From Gamarada debralockiae (taxonomy: Eukaryota > Ascomycota > Leotiomycetes > Helotiales > Hyphodiscaceae): 64,000 nt of DNA. Positions within the stretch are counted from its first letter, which is position 1. Each line of letters begins with the position of its first letter. The DNA lies in assembly GCA_002803225.1 (NCBI GenBank), contig NXFV01002042.1, forward strand, positions 41,330 through 105,329. The letters are read 5' to 3'. Positions 46,801-59,762 of this stretch are shown here, piece by piece. The notes below the pieces were generated by a model. That model worked only from the letters and a program-made list of their open reading frames with translations. It had not been told where the DNA came from and did not search any database. A program made the translations under genes and the position numbers.

Positions 46801-47844
46801 ATGCCCGTAAGTCCCTCCACATCTTCCTTTCCGCTCAATCCCCGCCATCCCCATATCACACAGGCTAACAGCCCAAGGCATACAACAGCATATTCAACCA
46901 CGACTCTTCCGAGCCGACCACCGCCCTAATCGGAAACTTCCCTCTTCTCCCCCTCCGCACGAAAGTCCGCGGACCAGCCTACACACTCCCTCTCGATGCC
47001 TCACTCCCTCTCCACTTGTCCCCGGAACCAGATTCAGAGAGTTACGATGCGCTGGACGAGGTTCTAAGCTTGTTTCGCGCCAATACGTTCTTTCGCAACT
47101 TTGAGATCCAGGGCCCGGCGGATCGATTGCTGATTTATGGCATTTTGTGGGTTAGTGAATGTTTGGGGAAGATTAGGCCGAATATGAATGCTAGGTACGT
47201 GGATCGACTTTTGGAGTGGTGGTTGGTGGTCGCGTGCAGATGAGGAACGAGGAGCGTAGAGGGGCAGTGTCTGGCACCGCACGCTGGCATGAATGATATC
47301 TGTCGCATCGGCCAGCTGCTTGGAAGCACCAACCTTAACGTACTGGTACACCAAGGTTGACTGCTTTCACTGTTCCCTTCTCAATTACATGTTTCGTCGA
47401 TATGGAACAATTGCTGACAACGTCACAACAGAGAAGCCCAAAAAGAAGTCCAAAACATAGCTCTCGACAGTAACTTCGCCATTCCAGGCGACCCAGGTTT
47501 CCCTCTTAACCAGGTAAGCCCTCCTACCCCTTACCCCATCCGATACCCTCCTTCTCTTTTCCCCTGCATCTGCTCCCCTAATCCGTCAGATCCAATCCCA
47601 ACCTCAACCATCACTCCTTGCCATGCAAAAATGCTGACACGCGCCCTTCCAATAGATATTCAACCCCCCCTCCAACCGCCAAGAAGCTGAAACGCTACGC
47701 CAATACCTCTCCCAAGTCCGTCAAGAACTCGCGGCCAGATTATTGGCACGGGTATATGAGGATGCGGCCGGTGTGGGCGATGGAAAGCCTAGTAAGTGGT
47801 GGTTGAGCTTTACGAAGAGGAAGTTTATGGGGAAGAGTTTGTGA
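46801..47844 (+). CDS. arc18: Arp2/3 complex subunit 3 (ARPC3, p21)
   Basis: Structural subunit of the Arp2/3 actin-nucleating complex. Four exons: 46801-46806, 46878-47194, 47432-47513 and 47656-47844, giving 197 aa. Exon 1 is a micro-exon holding only ATG CCC; splicing restores MPAYNSIFNHDS. The later introns are unusually long for this window (237 and 142 nt). Family motifs are IGNFPLLPLRTKVRGPAY, FFRNFEIQGPADRLLIYGIL, NIALDSNFAIPGDPGFPLN and, at the end, GKPSKWWLSFTKRKFM followed by GKSL. Its 3' end is convergent with TRM6, 182 bp apart. Confidence 0.96.
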
Positions 47845-48026
47845 ATGGGTCTGGACGATGCTATGGGTTGAATGGGAGTGGAGGGCGGCGCAGATACAAG
47901 GGAGGAGAGATGGTGCTGAATGATAGACATGGCATGGTATGTTGGGCTTCATGGGTAATGGATTGCAAAGACGATCAATTGCAATCCCAAAAGCGTTCTG
48001 GCTCTGTTACATCCATACAGAGCAAT

Positions 48027-49840
48027 TCAAGAACCGTCCATCTCGACATCCTCTCCAATTTCTCCCTTCGCATCCTCCACTTGCATTTCCTCATCTCTCA
48101 CCAACCCATCACCAGCCTTCAGCTTATCCCCACCCTTCTCCCTCTTCCGCACAAACTTCCCCCTAGCCTCGACCTTCCCCTCCGCAGGCTTAACCCTAAC
48201 ACCCGTAAACAGATACCCCTCCGCCCCACCCTTTCCGGTCATAAGTGGATGCGTACGTCCGGGTAAAACCTGCCATTCCCTGACCCTCGCACTCTGCACA
48301 CTAGAATTCAATACCAGTGTCGGATTGAGAGGGAAATCTTCGTTGCCTGCCCACTTCGCTTTCTCTTCTTCGGTTTGTAACGAGGAGAAGGAAGAAGGCG
48401 GGGACTGGATGAAAGCCGTTCTTCGGGACGTGGAATAAAAATCCGAGAGGGTCACGAGGGGCTCGATGGTGGGACTGTAGATCACGATTGGCGCGCCGCC
48501 GCGGAGAAGGGGAATGGTATGCCGAAGGATAGACTCGGGGGACATTGAGGAGGCTATTGCCAAGCCGTCAAGCCCGCCTGCTAGGGTACTCTCTACAATA
48601 AACTTAGTGCGATTGTAGCGTCGCAGTTTGCGGTAATAAGTCCCTCGTTTCCCAGACTTCATTTCGAGGATTTCTTGAGGAGTGTGGGAGGGTGGTGGTG
48701 AGGAATATGTGCTGTCGAGATGCGGGCTGATGAGTTGTAGCCAGGAGAGGGGGAGGAGGTGAGAGGCTAGCGGGTGCGTGTGGTAGGTTGAAGAGGTGGG
48801 GGCGTTGGGCGTGTAGTGGAAGTAAGATAGGAGAGAGAGATTGGGTTGAGCGTTGGTGTGGAGGAGGGTTAGAGTGTTGGAGGATGCGAAGTGCGGTGCG
48901 AAGTTACCCCTTTCTCTGTGGCCATTTTCTTGGACTTCTTCTTCGTCGAAATTCGAGGTTTCAGAACAGTCGTCGTCTTCGGGGTAGAGTATTCCCATTT
49001 TTTCGGCCATGGCTGCTACGAGAAGTCCTCCAGTTTCGTCGACGACGAGCCATCTCCCCCCTTCTGTTCCTGGAATAGATTCGGGGGAAGAGGCATAATG
49101 CACGTTCGACCAACTCCCAGCTAAAGCTAGCATTTCCTCCCGGAACTCCAGTATCTTACTCGCATCTTTCTCCTCCACCAACCACTGACACAACATCGGT
49201 ACATCCAACGGCAAGACCGTAAACCTCCTCAAATACTTTTTTGTCTTCAACAACTTGTACTTCGCCAGACTAAACGCGGTCTTCTGCTCAATGCCCGTAT
49301 GTGATAGCATAAGCTTTGCAATCAAATCCTTCCCAGCACCCGTTCCCTCTCGTTTCAGCTCTTCGATCTCTTCCATAGTGAGTGTTTGCCGCGCGGAGTC
49401 ATCAATCGTCTCGCGGTTAGAACGCATTATAACCTCGCCGTTCTCACCGACGAGTTGGAATTCGACGCCATCCCCTGCGTCGATTATTGAGGATGGATTG
49501 GAGGGGCTAGAGGAAGCTTGTTCTTCGGCTATGGTGTCGGCGTGGAGTTCGGAGGCGGGTACGAAGCGTAGACCGGAAGAAGAAGAGCCAGGGACTCGGT
49601 CGAGGAGCTCGTAGGTTTGGTTGTAAGGGCGGGAGAGGAGGTGGTTGGTGGAGAAAGAGCCGTATTTTCCTAGGGATATAATGCTGAGGGGCGTTAGTGG
49701 GAAGATCTGGAGAGCATAGAAGGAAGAGTAAGAAATAGGGCTGCGGACACTTACGAATTGGGAATTACTTGAAGGACTTTCAGGGAATCCGAGGGCAGTC
49801 TCAAGACCACCCAGGCGTTGGGTTTAACAAGAGAATGCAT
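48027..49840 (-). CDS. trm6: tRNA (adenine58-N1)-methyltransferase non-catalytic subunit
   Basis: Partner of Trm61 in the nuclear complex that makes m1A58 in tRNA; also known as Gcd10. Two exons: 49840-49755 and 49683-48027, with a 71-nt intron (GTAAGT, CACTAAC branch, CTCAG). Product 580 aa, longer than yeast (478) owing to disordered inserts. Exon 1 starts MHSLVKPNAWVVLRLPSDSL, and exon 2 continues IISLGKYGSFSTNHLLSRPY. Conserved blocks are SRQTLT-like ARQTLTMEEIEELKREG, IAKLMLSHTGIEQKTAFSLA and KYLRRFTVLPLD. The C-terminal half contains the Rossmann-like partner domain and a Lys/Glu-rich tail. Confidence 0.93.
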
Positions 49841-50624
49841 TTTGCTCGAAATATAGACTTATCGGTTGGTCCAGATGTCATAAAATCATTCTCAGATAGA
49901 TCTATGTCCCGTTGTGTGTCCGCTGTTGTGATACGCGAGGTTGTCCAGCCTTGTTCGGAGTCGGATGAATCAAAATCTCCTCCCAAAATAATTTCTCAGC
50001 CTTGAACCAAAGACGCATTCGGCCACCGGAGTCATGCAGGCTCACCGTCATGGGCTTGGCGGCCGTGCAGGAGGATTTTGGGGGCAAATCCAGGATATCG
50101 ATGGACGCGCAAGCAGTCAACGTACGACCAAACCAACGCCATGTGGGACGAGAGAAGCTTAATCCATTGAAGAGACCAGATTGCTGTTAAGCTTTTAAAC
50201 CCCTCTTCTTTTGATATTAACCATTCAATTAAAGGACACTTTTGCGCCACAGTTCCTATGTTTAGAGCTTTTTGGCCATGTGGCTGGTGACGCTCTATCG
50301 ATAATCGTGTACGAGTAAACGAGTCCGAACACCTTCATTACTCGCTGCCTGCTTCTTGCTCTGTCGTTTGGAACTACTCTCAATCTTTCTGGATATTACG
50401 ATTTACAAGGGAATTCGAGATTCACCACCGAAGGACTGCAATTCAACTACGTTCACATTCAATCCGGAATGACCTTGCGTGGAAGATCTCATCACTGATT
50501 CCCAACCCCCCACCGCCACGAGACTATCAACGGAAGATCGAAGCCACGACAATTCGACTCATTCAAGTTTCTTTGAAGTCTGAACGCTAAGTTCTGTCGG
50601 CCCAACTACTACAGATCTATCAAA
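49841..50624. other. divergent promoter region trm6/MINDY gene
   Basis: About 780 bp between two divergent starts, so probably two promoters and the MINDY 5' leader. No gene recognised. Confidence 0.4.
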
Positions 50625-53483
50625 ATGGTTACTCGAAAGCCAGTTCCTTCAGGCGCAAACGCAAGTCTTGCCCCTGCTTCATCGCCACCCTACCCAGTTA
50701 CTCCCACCGCACCAAACGCCCCTCCACCTTTCCGAATGCAAGATGTACGAAACGAACTTCGATCTCCTCAATCCGAGCCAGATAGCGCCAGTGTATGGAG
50801 TGGAGAAGGATTGGATAAGATTGCAGGACAAGATACCAGCGCTAAACAGGATATCCCAGATTCTTTGAAAGTTGGACCGCCTGGATATACACCCAAAGGC
50901 TCGCAAGAGATGTTAAGACCAAGTGCGGCGACTACGAATCCATACTTGCAGAAGCAGAGTGCACAGGGTGGAGGATTGAATGATGGAAGGGAAAGCAGTG
51001 CAAGTGCTTGGGGTGGATTTGCTGAGAGACCTGCGCCACCAACAGGCGCTCCTCCTCCTCCTCCTCCTCCTCTTCCTAAAGGTATGGACCCATTCTGGGT
51101 ATGAGAGCCAGGAAACATGCTAACATATGCAGATACTCCACTTCCGTCCGAGCAATTCTCGAACCTCGCAGTTTCCGAACCAAGCAATAATCCATGGCAA
51201 CCAGCTCTCAGCGCCGCGTCTTCAGAGAAGCCAAGTCCTCTTCCTTCACTTCATCGACAAGATTCAGGAAACGAAGCATGGTCTGCTCCTCCACCAGCTA
51301 GACAAGCGCCTACAATACCAGAACAGCAGCCTGTTCTGATCGACGTTGACGAAACCGAGTCGCCTGCATGGGACGAAGATGATGAATCCGAGCCACCTGT
51401 ACCGCAAGAGATGCCAGCTACTCCACTCGAACCACATCAAATTGCTGAGGAACAACGCGCGTGGTACGAAAGTCAAGGACAAAGTCAACAGCACCTGCCA
51501 GCAACAAGTCAATTCTTGATGCCAGAAGATCCGGAACAACAAGGAGACGGCTGGAATATCGTTGATCATGAAGGTCCTGGACAACATAGTGGAATTATTA
51601 GTGCAGATGGAGCAGTGTTGGAAAGATTTACCAGCGAAGAGCATGCACCTGCACTTCCTCCAAGAAGATCACAGGAGCAAGCTCCCCCACAGCCACCAAG
51701 ACCAACCGTTGTTGATACGACAAATAGAAGTACGTCCTCTATAGCAAGTCCAGCAACCATTGCGGCTCGGAAGCAGAAGAAAGAGACATATGAGATCAAG
51801 AAGATTACCTGGCATGATGTCACGGCTGCCAAAAATCCACGAGTCTCGCCAATCCTGGTACAAAATGCCAATGGGCCATGCCCATTATTAGCTTTGGTCA
51901 ACGCCTTAACGCTCTCAACACCAGCAGATGTCGAGACAGCATTGGTGGAAACGCTAAGATCACGTGAACAAGTATCACTTGGTCTCCTCCTTGATGCAGT
52001 GTTCGATGAACTCATGTCTGGCCGACGGGGAGATGCAGCTCAAGAACTCCCTGATGTCAGCGATCTCTATCAATTCCTCCTAGCTCTCCATACAGGCATG
52101 AATGTCAACCCACGATTCTTCCCCACAGAAAAGTCAAAATCCGCAGCCGACCCCCGAAATTCCATGTCACATATCCATCCTACAGAACGCGACGCCGCAA
52201 CCCCTGGCACTTTTGAAGATACCCGAGAAATGAAACTCTACTCTACATTTTCCCTTCCCCTCATTCACGGCTGGCTTCCCGATCGAGACTCTCCAGCATA
52301 TGCGGCGTTGAAGAGGTCTGCGAATTCATATGAAGATGCACAAAATCTAATGTTCCATGAAGAGGAGCTGGAAGACAAACTTCAGCGTGAAGGACTTAGC
52401 TTTGAGGAGCAAGCTACACTTGAAGATATTGCTACCATCAAAGCATTCTTCAATACGGCAGCTACACAGCTTACACCTTTTGGCCTGGACACGATCACGA
52501 CCTCTTTGGCACCAGGAGCAGTGGCGATTCTCTTCAGAAATGATCACTTCTCTACCCTATACAGACACCCTGATACTTTACAATTATTACAATTAGTCAC
52601 GGATATGGGATATGCAGGCCATGAAGAAGTAGTCTGGGAATCCCTCATCGACGTGAATGGCGAAAATGCAGAATTCTTCTCAGGAGATTTCCGTCTCGTT
52701 GGAGGAGCATCAGCTTCGCCGGTACTGAATCACGCACAAGCCCAGTCGAATGAAGGCTGGACTACAGTTCCAGTCCGCAATCGAAACCAGCACCAACAGA
52801 ACGCAAGCAGTTCATCAAACCACATCCCTCAAGAAGCCCAACCACGAAGTCCAACCACAGAACAAGAAGATCACGACCTCGCCTTAGCTCTCCAACTGCA
52901 AGAAGAGGAAGAGGAACGCCATCGTGCCGAGATTGCGCGACGACAACGCGAGACAGAACTGAGCCAGCAATATATCGAGCAACAAGGTCAACAAGTTCAG
53001 CAAAACAACAACGTCCCAGTCTCACAACGTGGTGGTGCAGGGCAAGGACGGAATCGCGGACCAAGCAATAGCAACCAAGGTCGTGGAGGCACAAATCTCG
53101 AAGCACGTCCCGCGATTCCTCCACGACGTAGCGGCCCAGGAGCAGGAGGTCAGCCCATCGACCCAGAAGCAGGCGTCGACGCTCCACCACCTTCCTACGA
53201 ACAAGCTGCCAATCAAGCAGCGTATGTACCGCCGGCCAACCATCCCGCTCATCCTAACGCAAGTCCGAATATGCAACGACGCATGTCTGCGTACTCTGCC
53301 ACTGCGTCGACGATGGGTAACAGTCCTGCGGGTAATGGGCGGGGAGGAAGGAGACAGACGCTTGTGGAGCAGATACCGGGTGGACGGCCTGTGGGTAGGG
53401 TTAATACTGGGGGTAGCATGAGGGGTCAGGGATTGGCTCAGCAGCAGCAGGATGAGAGGAGTAAAGACTGCATTGTCATGTGA
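50625..53483 (+). CDS. MINDY-type deubiquitinase (FAM63 family) with CaaX end
   Basis: Cysteine protease of the MINDY family, which trims K48-linked ubiquitin chains. Two exons: 50625-51081 and 51133-53483, with a 51-nt intron (GTATGG, GCTAAC branch, TGCAG). Product 935 aa. About 370 N-terminal residues are disordered and Pro-rich. The catalytic domain runs from YEIKKITWHDV to about residue 690. Motif SPILVQNANGPCPLLALVNA holds the oxyanion Gln and nucleophile Cys402; FRNDHFSTLYRH holds the catalytic His624. After it come a Gln/Glu-rich motif resembling ubiquitin-interacting helices (EQEDHDLALALQLQEEEEER) and a disordered tail. The protein ends CIVM, a fitting CaaX prenylation box as in some animal MINDY proteins, so membrane anchoring is possible. 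Confidence 0.94.
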
Positions 53484-55929
<2,446 letters not shown>

Positions 55930-56620
55930 ATGAGACTGGGGTTGGTTGCATGATTGGGCGTATGTTTTTATGAGCTTGACGGTAGTACATAATGATATTT
56001 GAAAGCTTGATGAAGTCTGTTCTCAAATTGTGAACGCTGCTTCTTTTACACAGTTGGCATTGCAGGTTGAAACTACAGACCACCATCCCCCGCGACAAGT
56101 GTCAGCATTCCTCAATTTGCATTCTCCCCATACTATAATTGCCCCTCCGCAGATCCGCAGAAAGCCATGCTCGAAGAGTGCACTTCCAATAAGGTTGAGT
56201 TTATGTCATCCCATTGGAGGTACCCTCCTGACTCTACTAGGATTAAAACCATTTGCGATAGAGTCGGAGTTTTGTGCTTTTCCGAGTATGGCCATGCATT
56301 CTTCCAACTTCATGTCGCTTCAAATGCTCTGATTTTTCGAAATACTGTATTTTGATTAAGCCACTTTTCTGGGTCTTCGTCCGTAATGATAACCTTGAAA
56401 AAAAGGTTTTCGAAGATCGTTAACGCTGATAACATGCCCTCCTTAATTCCCTCCATTTCCGGTTGCAAGATGCCATTTTCGATTGCGAGCCTGTCTCTTG
56501 TAATGAAATCGCAATATGGAGACCCGATGAAGCAAGCATGCCGACGAAGCAAAGAGGGATGGAACATGACAGAGGTTTAGAAAGTGAGAGTAGAAAAATT
56601 CGTCAAAAATAAAACCAAAA

Positions 56621-56688
56621 CCACAGACTGAGGAGAACTGGGCATCCCCGTCCGCTCTGCCATAACATAAGCCTCACCAGAGGTTGAC
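56621..56688 (+). pseudogene. 5S rRNA-like relic (truncated)
   Basis: The stretch GAGAACTGGGCATCCCCGTC followed by CGCTCTGCCATAACATAAGC closely resembles the middle of fungal 5S rRNA. The similarity fades after AGAGGTT. The 5' end (ACATACGACC-type start) and the 3' half are missing. In Pezizomycotina 5S genes are dispersed and relics are common, which fits. Confidence 0.6.
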
Positions 56689-56949
56689 ATTAATTTCATG
56701 ATTTTTAGGGCTAATTTAGTCAATTAAAATGCTGATTAATAATCAATATGCTTTAATATACTATAGGAATAAAGTCCGTCTAATTCAAAATTGAATCCAG
56801 TGACGCTATTGACATATGATCGTCTTCTATATGCGCATGAAGCTAAGGTTACGCTACTGGTGAAAACTTTTGAATGGTGGGTTGTCGCAGACGACTAAGT
56901 ATCATAGAGTATTTTTGGAAGATCATGTCGGGAAAGACAAGACGAGACG

Positions 56950-57345
56950 TGGTGATGCTAGCGAAAAACTTGAAAAAGTGCCGACAGAATTCGGCAGCGC
57001 GGATGACATTTGACTAGTCCTTAACCTTACTAGTTGTGTGGACAAGAAAGGCGAGCAGTACTGTAATATCAGCTGGCAGAAACCTTAAAAGTTAGCCAAT
57101 TACAGAATTGAGCCGCGCGGCGGACAGCGAAATGCGAGCCGAATGCTATCTAGCAGAAAGCTTGAAAAAGTTCCGATTCATAGAATTCAGCCGCGCGGAT
57201 GAATTTTGACTAGTGCTTGGCGTTGATAGCTTATGTATAAGGGAAAGGCGAGCCGGGTATACGAGTGGGAAAAAGAATTAAATTCTATAAAGCGAAACTC
57301 GAGACGAGACGATCGAGACAAAGACTGGGTTGAAGCCGCGCGGGA
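56950..57345. repeat. diverged repeats sharing CTTGAAAAAGT and GCCGCGCGGATGA
   Basis: Units near 56957, 57068 and 57165 share the order (A)GCAGAAA-CTTGAAAAAGT-CCGA-AGAATTC-GCCGCGCGG-TTTGACTAGT. The pair at 56957 and 57165 is the clearest. A partial GCCGCGCGG copy lies at 57335. Spacing is irregular. Origin unknown. Confidence 0.55.
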
Positions 57346-57401
57346 AGCTGTCTCACACCCCGCCTTGCGATGGGCTTAGTAATCATGTTCATCATGCCAA
57401 T

Positions 57402-57840
57402 AGTGGCTGTCAGGATTCTCGGCGCACGCCCAAAAATTACCTCAAAACACACCAAAACCTACCTACTTTACAGAATTATAACAACTCATAGAACAAATTA
57501 ACTTTGTCAAAATTGAAGATCTGATTAAAGATAGATAAAAATAGTAATTTGTACTATTTAGATTTTTAATAACTAGTACCCTACTATTATTCTATAATAT
57601 TAGTGATTTTATTAAGGAAATTTGTTAGCGAAATTTATCTATTTAGATATCTCTTGAAATATTGAGATTTGAAGAAACCTTCTGCGGGTGCGATTACTCT
57701 CTAAATCATAATCAGTTTATATATGTAATACTAAATATTGTTTAAATATAAATTTGTAGAGTTATAAAGTTGGAAAAACAGCATTTTTGGTGTGTTTTCG
57801 GCTAAATCTGGGGCCTGCGCCGAGAATCCTGACAGCCACT
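57402..57840. mobile_element. 439-bp MITE-like element with 25-bp terminal inverted repeats
   Basis: Ends 57402-57426 and 57816-57840 are exact inverted copies starting AGTGGCTGTCAGGATTCTCG. Subterminal AACACACCAAAA occurs at both sides in inverted orientation. The core is very AT-rich with no open frame. No clear target duplication; TA on the left and TG on the right flank the inner GTGGC. Confidence 0.8.
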
Positions 57841-58048
57841 GTTGATGCCAGCTAACCACGAGCATCTCGAAGTGCCTGGAATGTCTAGTCCGCAGCGAAT
57901 TGTTTCTTACATCATGGCTTTCGGAGTAGTATAAAGGTTGCCGATTCCTTTGAAGATGTGACTTTATCCCTCCTCAGCAGATCATCCATTTGTCCCGATT
58001 ACTCAAGCTGTATCGCTTTTTTTGAACCTACCCCCCTATCATGCCACA

Positions 58049-59299
58049 ATGTCCTCCCCAACTAGGACCAAGGTTTGGACTGTCCAAGGCAACACTGGTT
58101 TTGATAGTCTCGTTTTCAATGAACACGGCACCATCCCACAATTAGCACCGAGCGATGTCCTCGTGAAGTTTCATGCTGTGTCCCTAAACTATAGGGACAT
58201 TTCCATTCCCAAGGTCTTTACGCTCCGAGCCTTTTTGGTTTCTATGCTAACATTGAACAGGGTACATTTCCTCTCGGCAATAACGAAGGCGTCGTACCAG
58301 GATCAGACGGTGCCGGTGAAGTCATTGCTGTCGGTAGCAAAGTGACACGCTTCCAAAAGGGATCGAAAGTTGTTACACTCTTCAACCAAGAACACCAATA
58401 TGGATCCCTCAATCCTCAGTCGATTGCCACCGGATTGGGTGGAAATCTCGATGGTACGCTTCGACAGTATGGGACCTTCCACGAGAATGGTCTTGTGGCT
58501 ATGCCGGAAACCTTGAACTGGATAGAGGCCTCGACGCTGTCGTGCGCAGCGCTCACGGCCTGGAACGCCTTATACGGCCTCAGAGCGATCAAACCTGGCC
58601 AATTCGTGCTGACGCAAGGCACCGGCGGCGTGTCTTTATTCGCTATACAATTTGCAAAGGCTGCGGGCGCCAGGGTCATTGCTACTACTTCGTCTTCAGA
58701 AAAAGCTCGACGCTTGAAGGGGATTGGCGCTGATCATGTCATCAATTATAAGGAGGTTCCTAACTGGGGAGAGGAGGCGAAGAAATTGACGTCCTCAAGG
58801 GGTGGGGTTGATTATGTTGTTGAGATTGGGGGTGCCGGAACTATGGCGCAATCTATCAACTCCATCAGGATGGATGGCATCATTAACGTCATCGGCTGGC
58901 TGAGCGGGGGCGCAGATAAGGAACCAAGCTTCTTGGAATGCGTGAGTAAGCTTTTCACCGTGCGAGGTTTGTTTGTTGGAAGCAGGGAAATGTTTGAGGA
59001 TATGGTAAGCGTCCGGTCTTCGATCACTCTTCCCCTTTCCTATCCCTCACTCCAATTCGAATATCCACGTCTCATAAATGCAATACGTGCTAATTGCTCT
59101 ACAGAATCTTGCTATTGATGGAAATAACATAAAACCCATTGTCGATCAGCAAGTCTTCAAATTCGAGGATCTTAAGTTGTGAGTCCACCTTAGGAAATTT
59201 CACCCCCAAGTAAAGGATATTCTACTAAAGTATCTTAGGGCATATGAATACATGTGGGCCCAGAAGCACTTGGGAAAGGTTTGCATCAAAATTGATTAG
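58049..59299 (+). CDS. medium-chain oxidoreductase (zinc-free quinone-oxidoreductase type)
   Basis: NADPH-dependent dehydrogenase/reductase of the MDR superfamily; substrate unknown. Four exons: 58049-58213, 58261-59004, 59105-59178 and 59239-59299, giving 347 aa. Introns are 47, 100 and 60 nt. The GroES-like domain has DVLVKFHAVSLNYRDI; it lacks the catalytic-zinc Cys of alcohol dehydrogenases. VPGSDGAGEVIAVGSKV and the nucleotide-binding region LTQGTGGVSLFAIQFAKAAG with GADHVINYK follow. The end QKHLGKVCIKID is typical of the family. ATG 58049 is preferred over the in-frame TTG upstream. It is convergent with a Zn2Cys6 regulator, with a MITE in between. Confidence 0.92.
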
Positions 59300-59410
59300 G
59301 TTCACACTGGAGCAGAAGCGGAGAGGCTAGCTTTGTATCGGAAAAATGATTTGTCCATATTATGTGCTCGTCAAGGTAGATGAATAATTTGAATCTCCTA
59401 TCCCTTGGAC

Positions 59411-59689
59411 CGGCAGGAACTACCACAACGCTAGCCTATCTTAGTAAGGTCAGTTCGCTAAGCATAGGTGGTACGCTGTAATGAGGATCGGTTATAGCGT
59501 ATCGCTTCAGCGTATTTAGTGGACAGTAATCGCTAAAGGTCCCTAAATTTACAGTGACCTCTACGCTAAACAAACCCCTGCTGACTTATCCGCTTATCTC
59601 ACGTGCAATTCCATTTTAGGTATAGCCACACTCTAATCTCCCGAAGTCATTGGCCAAAACGCTTACTAGCGTTGTGGTAGTTCCTGCCG
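59411..59689. mobile_element. 279-bp MITE-like element with 24-bp terminal inverted repeats
   Basis: Ends 59411-59434 and 59666-59689 are exact inverted copies starting CGGCAGGAACTACCACAACG. The interior is moderately AT-rich and has no open frame. It lies between the 3' ends of the oxidoreductase and the Zn2Cys6 gene. No obvious target duplication. Confidence 0.8.
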
Positions 59690-59762
59690 TAGCTTGTTTT
59701 TCAAATTGTGTATTTGCCGATTTAACGCCAGTGAGACGGCCTAACAAATGCTACTAACACAA

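Larger units (their letters stand above)
55930..58048. other. AT-rich, repeat-laden intergenic region
   Basis: Holds a 5S rRNA relic, a set of diverged GCCGCGCGG-containing repeats and an inverted-repeat element, each listed separately. A minus-strand frame at 56310-56567 (MFHPSLLRRHACFIGSPYCD) resembles no family. The final 130 bp is the promoter of the oxidoreductase. Confidence 0.5.

Noticed and set aside
56310..56567. 85-codon minus-strand frame with protein-like composition
   Set aside because: No recognisable domain, no splice partner and AT-rich repeat surroundings; kept only as a note.
58022..58048. Upstream in-frame TTG as start of the oxidoreductase
   Set aside because: ATG 58049 precedes a normal family N-terminus; non-ATG starts are rare in fungi.
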